Below, piece after piece: positions 60,519 to 64,000 of a stretch of DNA of 64,000 nt; positions within the stretch are counted from its first letter, which is position 1; each line of letters starts with the position of its first letter. The position numbers were made by a program, and so were the translations under genes. Under the pieces are notes generated by a model. The model saw nothing but the letters and a program-made list of their open reading frames with translations. It had not been told where the DNA came from and did not search any database. This stretch comes from QHVT01 sp036399015 (GTDB lineage Bacteria; Acidobacteriota; Thermoanaerobaculia; Gp7-AA8). The stretch covers positions 1 to 64,000 of the forward strand of contig DASWNW010000086.1 in the NCBI GenBank assembly GCA_036399015.1, written 5' to 3'.

Positions 60519-63203
60519 GTGGAGTCGATGCTGCGCTTCGCCCGCGCGTCGAGCGATTTCCTCGAGACGCCGGCGCTCAGCGACCGCACCACCCTCGCCG
60601 TCTTCGACGACGAGCCGACGCGGCAGCAGCCGGCGACCGATCCGCGCCGCATCGACGACACCCGCTTCATCCCCGGCGACGTCGTCGCCGGCCGCTACCG
60701 CATCGTCGGCCTCCTCGGCCGCGGCGGGATGGGGGAGGTCTACCGCGCCGACGACCTCAAGCTCGCGCAGCCGGTCGCGCTGAAGTTCCTCGCGGAGTCG
60801 CTGTCGTCGAACGGCGCCGCGCTGGCGCGCTTCCACCGCGAGGTCAGCCTCTCGCGCCAGATCTCCCACCGCCACGTCTGCCGCGTCTACGACATCGGCG
60901 AGCACGCCGGGATGCACTTCCTGTCGATGGAGTACGTGCGCGGCGAGGAGCTGTCGTCGCTGCTCAAGCGCATCGGCCGCCTCCCGCTCGACAAGGCGCT
61001 CGAGACGGCGCGGCAGTTGTGCGCCGGCCTCGCCGCCATCCACGCCGCCGGCGTGCTTCATCGCGATCTGAAGCCGGCCAACGTGATGATCGACGAGCAC
61101 GGCGACGTGCGCATCACCGACTTCGGCATCGCCGCGCTCGCCGAGGGGGTGAGCGGGCGGGAGGCGATGATCGGCACGCCGGTGTACATGTCGCCCGAAC
61201 AACTCTCGGGCGGCGAGCTCTCCGTGCGCAGCGACATCTACGCCCTCGGGCTGGTGCTGTACGAGACCTTCACCGGCAAGCGGCCGTTCGCCGCGACGAC
61301 GCTGCCCGACATCATCCGCGACCGCCTCGGCGAGACCACGCCCACCAGCCCCTCCGACTGGATCGCCGACCTCGATCCGCTCGCCGAGCGGGTGATCCTG
61401 CGCTGCCTCGAGAAGGATCCCGACCGCCGCCCCGCCTCGGCGCTGCACGTCGCGGCCGCGCTTCCGGGAGGCGATCCGCTCGCGGCCGCACTGGCGGCGG
61501 GGGAGACACCGTCGCCGCAGATGGTCGCCGCGGCGCAGAAGGAGGGTGGGCTGCGGCCGCTCGCCGCGGTGCTGCTGCTGGCCTCCATCTTCCTCATCTT
61601 CGTAGCCGGCGCGCTCGTCTCGCACCGGTCGTCGCTGCACCACTACCTCGGGCTGGAGCTGTCGCGCGAGCTGCTGCAGGCGCGGGCGGTCGACATCATC
61701 CGCGAGGCCGGCTACACCGCGCCGCCCGCCGACCGCGCCTCCGGGTTCATGGCCGACAACGAGCTGTTCATCCGCCTCCGCGACGGCCAGCAGACCGAGT
61801 CGTGGGAGCGTTTTCGCGCGGCGCCGCTGCCGCTCCTTCCGTACTGGTACCGGCAGAGCCCGCGCCCACTCGTGCCGTACGACGTCTGGGAGGTCAGGGA
61901 CTTCAACCCGCCCAATGACAGCGCCGGAATGGTGCGCCTCCGTCTCGACCTGAAGGGCCGCCTGCTCTTCTTCGAGGCCGTACCGCCGCAGGATGACGCC
62001 GCACCGCGCGGAGCGAGGCCCGCGCCGTGGGCCCGTTTCTTCGAGCGCGCCGGCCTGACGATGACCGCGTTCCGGCCGGCGGACCCGCGGTGGACGCCGC
62101 CGCACCACAGCGATCGGCGGCTGGCCTGGACCGGCGTCCATCCGACCCGGCCGGAACTGCCACTGCGCGTCGAGGCGGCGTCGTACCGGGGAGTGCCGGT
62201 GTGGTTTCAGGTGATCTTCCCCTGGCAGGAGGCGGACGGCGCGCTGGCGGAGGCCTCGCTGGACATGAGCCGGCCGTTCCTGATGGCGCTGATCTGCTTC
62301 TACTTCGCCGCGATAGCGCTCGCGGCGCTGCTGGCGTGGAAGAACGTCCGCCTCGGACGAGGCGACCGGCGCGGGACATGGCGCCTCATGGCCTTCGTCT
62401 TCGTCTCCCGCCTCATCTACTGGCTGTTCATGTTCCACCACGTCGCCGCTCTCGGGGAGATCGACGCGTTCGTGACCGCGTTGCAGTCGGCGCTCTACTG
62501 GTCGGGGGTGATCGGATTGCTCTACATGGCGCTGGAGCCGTTCATTCGCCGCCGGTGGCCGGAGCGGCTGATCTCCTGGAGCCGTCTACTCCGCGGCGAT
62601 CTGCGCGACCCGCTCGTGGGCCGCGACGTGCTGATCGGCGGCGCGCTCGGCGTGACCGCGGACCTCTCCTCCAACCATCTCTCCGCCCTCGTCCCGCAAC
62701 TCTTCGGCTGGACGATTCGCATGCCGATCCCCCATTCCGATCTGCTCTACCGGCACGGCCTCGACGGCGCGCGCGGCTTCGTCGCGCTGGTGATGAACCA
62801 GACCGCCGCGGCGATCATGTTTCCGCTGATCATGCTGTCGATCGTGCTCTTCTTCGCGATGCTCACCCGCCGGAACGCGCTCGGCTTCGCGGTGACGTGG
62901 CTGCTCGTCTACCTCGTGCTCAACCTCAACTCCATCGACCCGTCGCCGGTGCGCTACGTCATGGGTCTGATCTTCCCCACACTCATCTTCTTCACCCTGT
63001 ACCGGTTCGGACTCCTCGCGCTGATGTCGCTGGTCTTCTTCAACCACGTCTCGGTGTTCTACCCGGTCACCACCGACCTCGGCGCCTGGTACGCCACGTC
63101 GTACCTGCTGCACCTCGCGCTGCTCACGGCGATCGCGCTGTACGCGTTCCGCGTCTCGCTGGCGGGGCAGAAGCTGATGCAGCGCTCGCTGTTCGATGAC
63201 TGA
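60519..63203 (+). CDS. Ser/Thr protein kinase with C-terminal multi-pass membrane domain
   Basis: 894 residues from GTG 60519, the first canonical start. Kinase domain about 50-330: GRGGMGEVYRADD, ALKFL, HRDLKPANV and DFGIAALAEG intact. A TM helix (ALAAVLLLASIFLIFVAGALV), an exported soluble part (420-550), and about seven membrane helices follow. The family-typical N-terminal piece (WRRIDGLFASALELEGSALQ) is encoded just upstream, from 60408, in the same frame but with no ATG, GTG or TTG; a canonical start is absent. See finding on the sigma-kinase junction. Confidence 0.9.
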   Translation: MESMLRFARASSDFLETPALSDRTTLAVFDDEPTRQQPATDPRRIDDTRFIPGDVVAGRYRIVGLLGRGGMGEVYRADDLKLAQPVALKFLAESLSSNGAALARFHREVSLSRQISHRHVCRVYDIGEHAGMHFLSMEYVRGEELSSLLKRIGRLPLDKALETARQLCAGLAAIHAAGVLHRDLKPANVMIDEHGDVRITDFGIAALAEGVSGREAMIGTPVYMSPEQLSGGELSVRSDIYALGLVLYETFTGKRPFAATTLPDIIRDRLGETTPTSPSDWIADLDPLAERVILRCLEKDPDRRPASALHVAAALPGGDPLAAALAAGETPSPQMVAAAQKEGGLRPLAAVLLLASIFLIFVAGALVSHRSSLHHYLGLELSRELLQARAVDIIREAGYTAPPADRASGFMADNELFIRLRDGQQTESWERFRAAPLPLLPYWYRQSPRPLVPYDVWEVRDFNPPNDSAGMVRLRLDLKGRLLFFEAVPPQDDAAPRGARPAPWARFFERAGLTMTAFRPADPRWTPPHHSDRRLAWTGVHPTRPELPLRVEAASYRGVPVWFQVIFPWQEADGALAEASLDMSRPFLMALICFYFAAIALAALLAWKNVRLGRGDRRGTWRLMAFVFVSRLIYWLFMFHHVAALGEIDAFVTALQSALYWSGVIGLLYMALEPFIRRRWPERLISWSRLLRGDLRDPLVGRDVLIGGALGVTADLSSNHLSALVPQLFGWTIRMPIPHSDLLYRHGLDGARGFVALVMNQTAAAIMFPLIMLSIVLFFAMLTRRNALGFAVTWLLVYLVLNLNSIDPSPVRYVMGLIFPTLIFFTLYRFGLLALMSLVFFNHVSVFYPVTTDLGAWYATSYLLHLALLTAIALYAFRVSLAGQKLMQRSLFDD

Positions 63204-64000
63204 CCGCCTGCACAGCCACCTCCTCGCCGGAAACGGTCTCGCCACGCCGCACGACGTCGTCGCCCACTTCGGCGCCATGCAGGCGCAGGACTACCTCGGC
63301 GCGCTCTGGGCCGTCGGCGTGCGCATGAAGGGCGACGCGACGGAAGGGGAGATCGAGCGGGCGATCGCGGAGCGGAGGATCGTCCGCTGCTGGCCGATGC
63401 GCGGCACGCTGCACTTCGTCGCCGCGGAAGACGTGCGCTGGATGCTCGAGTTGCTCGCGCCGCGCGTCCTGCGCCGCCACCGCACGCGCCTGGAGCGCGA
63501 CTTCGGTCTCGACACCCGCACGCTCCGCCGCTGCCGCACGGCCGCCGAGCGGACGCTCCGCGGCGGCAACGCATCGACGCGCCCGGAGCTGTACGCCGCG
63601 TTCGAGGCGGCGGGGATCGCCACGAAGGGGGGCCGCGGCCTCCACATCCTCTTCGCGCTGGCGCACGAGCGCGTGCTCTGCTTCGGCGCCCGCCGCGGCA
63701 AACAGCCGGCGTTCGTCCTCCTCGACGAGTGGGTCGCGCCGTCGAAGCCGAAGCCGCGCGAGGAGGCGCTCGCGGAGCTGGCGACGCGCTACTTCCGCAG
63801 CCACGCCCCCGCCACCCCCGCCGACTTTGCCTGGTGGTCCGGCCTCCCGCTGAAGGAAGCCAAGGAGGCGATCGATCTCTCTGGACCGACGGCCTCTCAG
63901 GCCGTCGCAAAGGTGAAATCCCTCCACCTCCTCCCCCCCTTCGACGAATACACCGTCGCCTACAAAGACCGCACGGCGATTCTCGATCCAAGCTTCGCAA
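63196..64000 (+). CDS. AlkZ-like winged-helix DNA-binding protein (partial)
   Basis: At least 268 residues, continuing beyond the window. ATG 63196 overlaps the kinase stop by 8 bases. Family marks of PF06224: GAMQAQDYLGALWAVG (the Q-x-Q/D motif of AlkZ), VRCWPMRGTLHFVAAEDVRWML, and SKPKPREEALAELATRYFRSHAPATPADFAWWSGLPL. AlkZ unhooks DNA interstrand crosslinks and alkyl adducts; other members of the family are of unknown function. A palindromic element (63877-63910) is inserted in frame. Confidence 0.85.
   Translation, partial: MTDRLHSHLLAGNGLATPHDVVAHFGAMQAQDYLGALWAVGVRMKGDATEGEIERAIAERRIVRCWPMRGTLHFVAAEDVRWMLELLAPRVLRRHRTRLERDFGLDTRTLRRCRTAAERTLRGGNASTRPELYAAFEAAGIATKGGRGLHILFALAHERVLCFGARRGKQPAFVLLDEWVAPSKPKPREEALAELATRYFRSHAPATPADFAWWSGLPLKEAKEAIDLSGPTASQAVAKVKSLHLLPPFDEYTVAYKDRTAILDPSFA
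63877..63910 (+). repeat. Palindromic element, copy 6, inside the AlkZ-like gene
   Basis: CTCTCTGG lead-in, arms CGACGGCCT (63887-63895) and AGGCCGTCG (63899-63907), loop CTC. Read in frame it gives LSGPTASQAVA, matching the peptide SGATASQAVA from copy 4 in the M16 gene. Confidence 0.85.

Overview
The window is GC-rich and densely coded, with many 4-base stop/start overlaps. Its gene families are the mix I associate with Acidobacteriota: two PASTA-less Ser/Thr kinases (one with a TolB-type propeller, one with a multi-pass membrane tail), a TIGR02999-type sigma factor beside a kinase, a CadC-like winged-helix/TPR regulator, several TonB C-terminal domain proteins, DUF4097, DUF4403 and many secreted metallopeptidases. 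The phylum is an inference from gene content; there is no rRNA or other definitive marker. I see no prophage, insertion sequence, CRISPR array or tRNA.

Layout. 1-1.6 kb: minus-strand operon (B-box zinc finger, membrane protein, start of a DUF4129-context protein). 1.6-3.1 kb: an attenuated aromatic amino acid operon (promoter, Phe/Tyr-rich leader peptide, terminator, chorismate mutase, DAHP synthase). 3.2-5.2 kb: RDD protein and small lipoproteins. 5.2-7.9 kb: ECF sigma, anti-sigma and DUF4097 surface protein. 8-15.7 kb: Fpg glycosylase, M23 and M3 peptidases, TPR protein, DUF4403, ApaG, and an anchored Ig-like protein. 16.1-20.7 kb: ribosomal protein S1, epimerase, epoxide-hydrolase-like enzyme, Gly-rich zinc-ribbon protein. 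20.9-30 kb: gamma-glutamyltransferase, HabB-like protein, PilT-like ATPase, M4 protease, TonB, SWIB, EamA, GNAT. 30.1-38.7 kb: M16 peptidase, methyltransferase, a probable selenocysteine peroxiredoxin, and a MacAB-like exporter with one ATPase and two permeases. 38.7-46 kb: DUF4160/DUF2442 pair, M48 protease, sigma factor, DoxX, cNMP-binding protein, transketolase and a TonB chimera. 46-64 kb: kinases, regulators, ExbD-like protein, DUF3597/DUF937, class A beta-lactamase fold, S41 peptidase, RR-GGDEF-EAL protein, sigma factor/kinase pair, and an AlkZ-like winged-helix protein cut by the window edge.

Three things stand out. First, the Bcp/PrxQ peroxiredoxin at 33.5 kb has an in-frame TGA exactly at the peroxidatic cysteine, followed by a SECIS-like hairpin: a selenoprotein that ordinary gene calling would split. 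Second, the chorismate mutase/DAHP synthase operon carries a classical-looking leader-peptide attenuator whose terminator stem also contains the ribosome binding site. Third, two classes of dispersed repeat shape the intergenic space: a short palindromic element (6 copies, three of them inside two unrelated coding regions, with the two same-orientation coding copies read in the same frame), and ten long inverted arrays of short repeated words, plus one single-armed array, that fold into large hairpins between genes.
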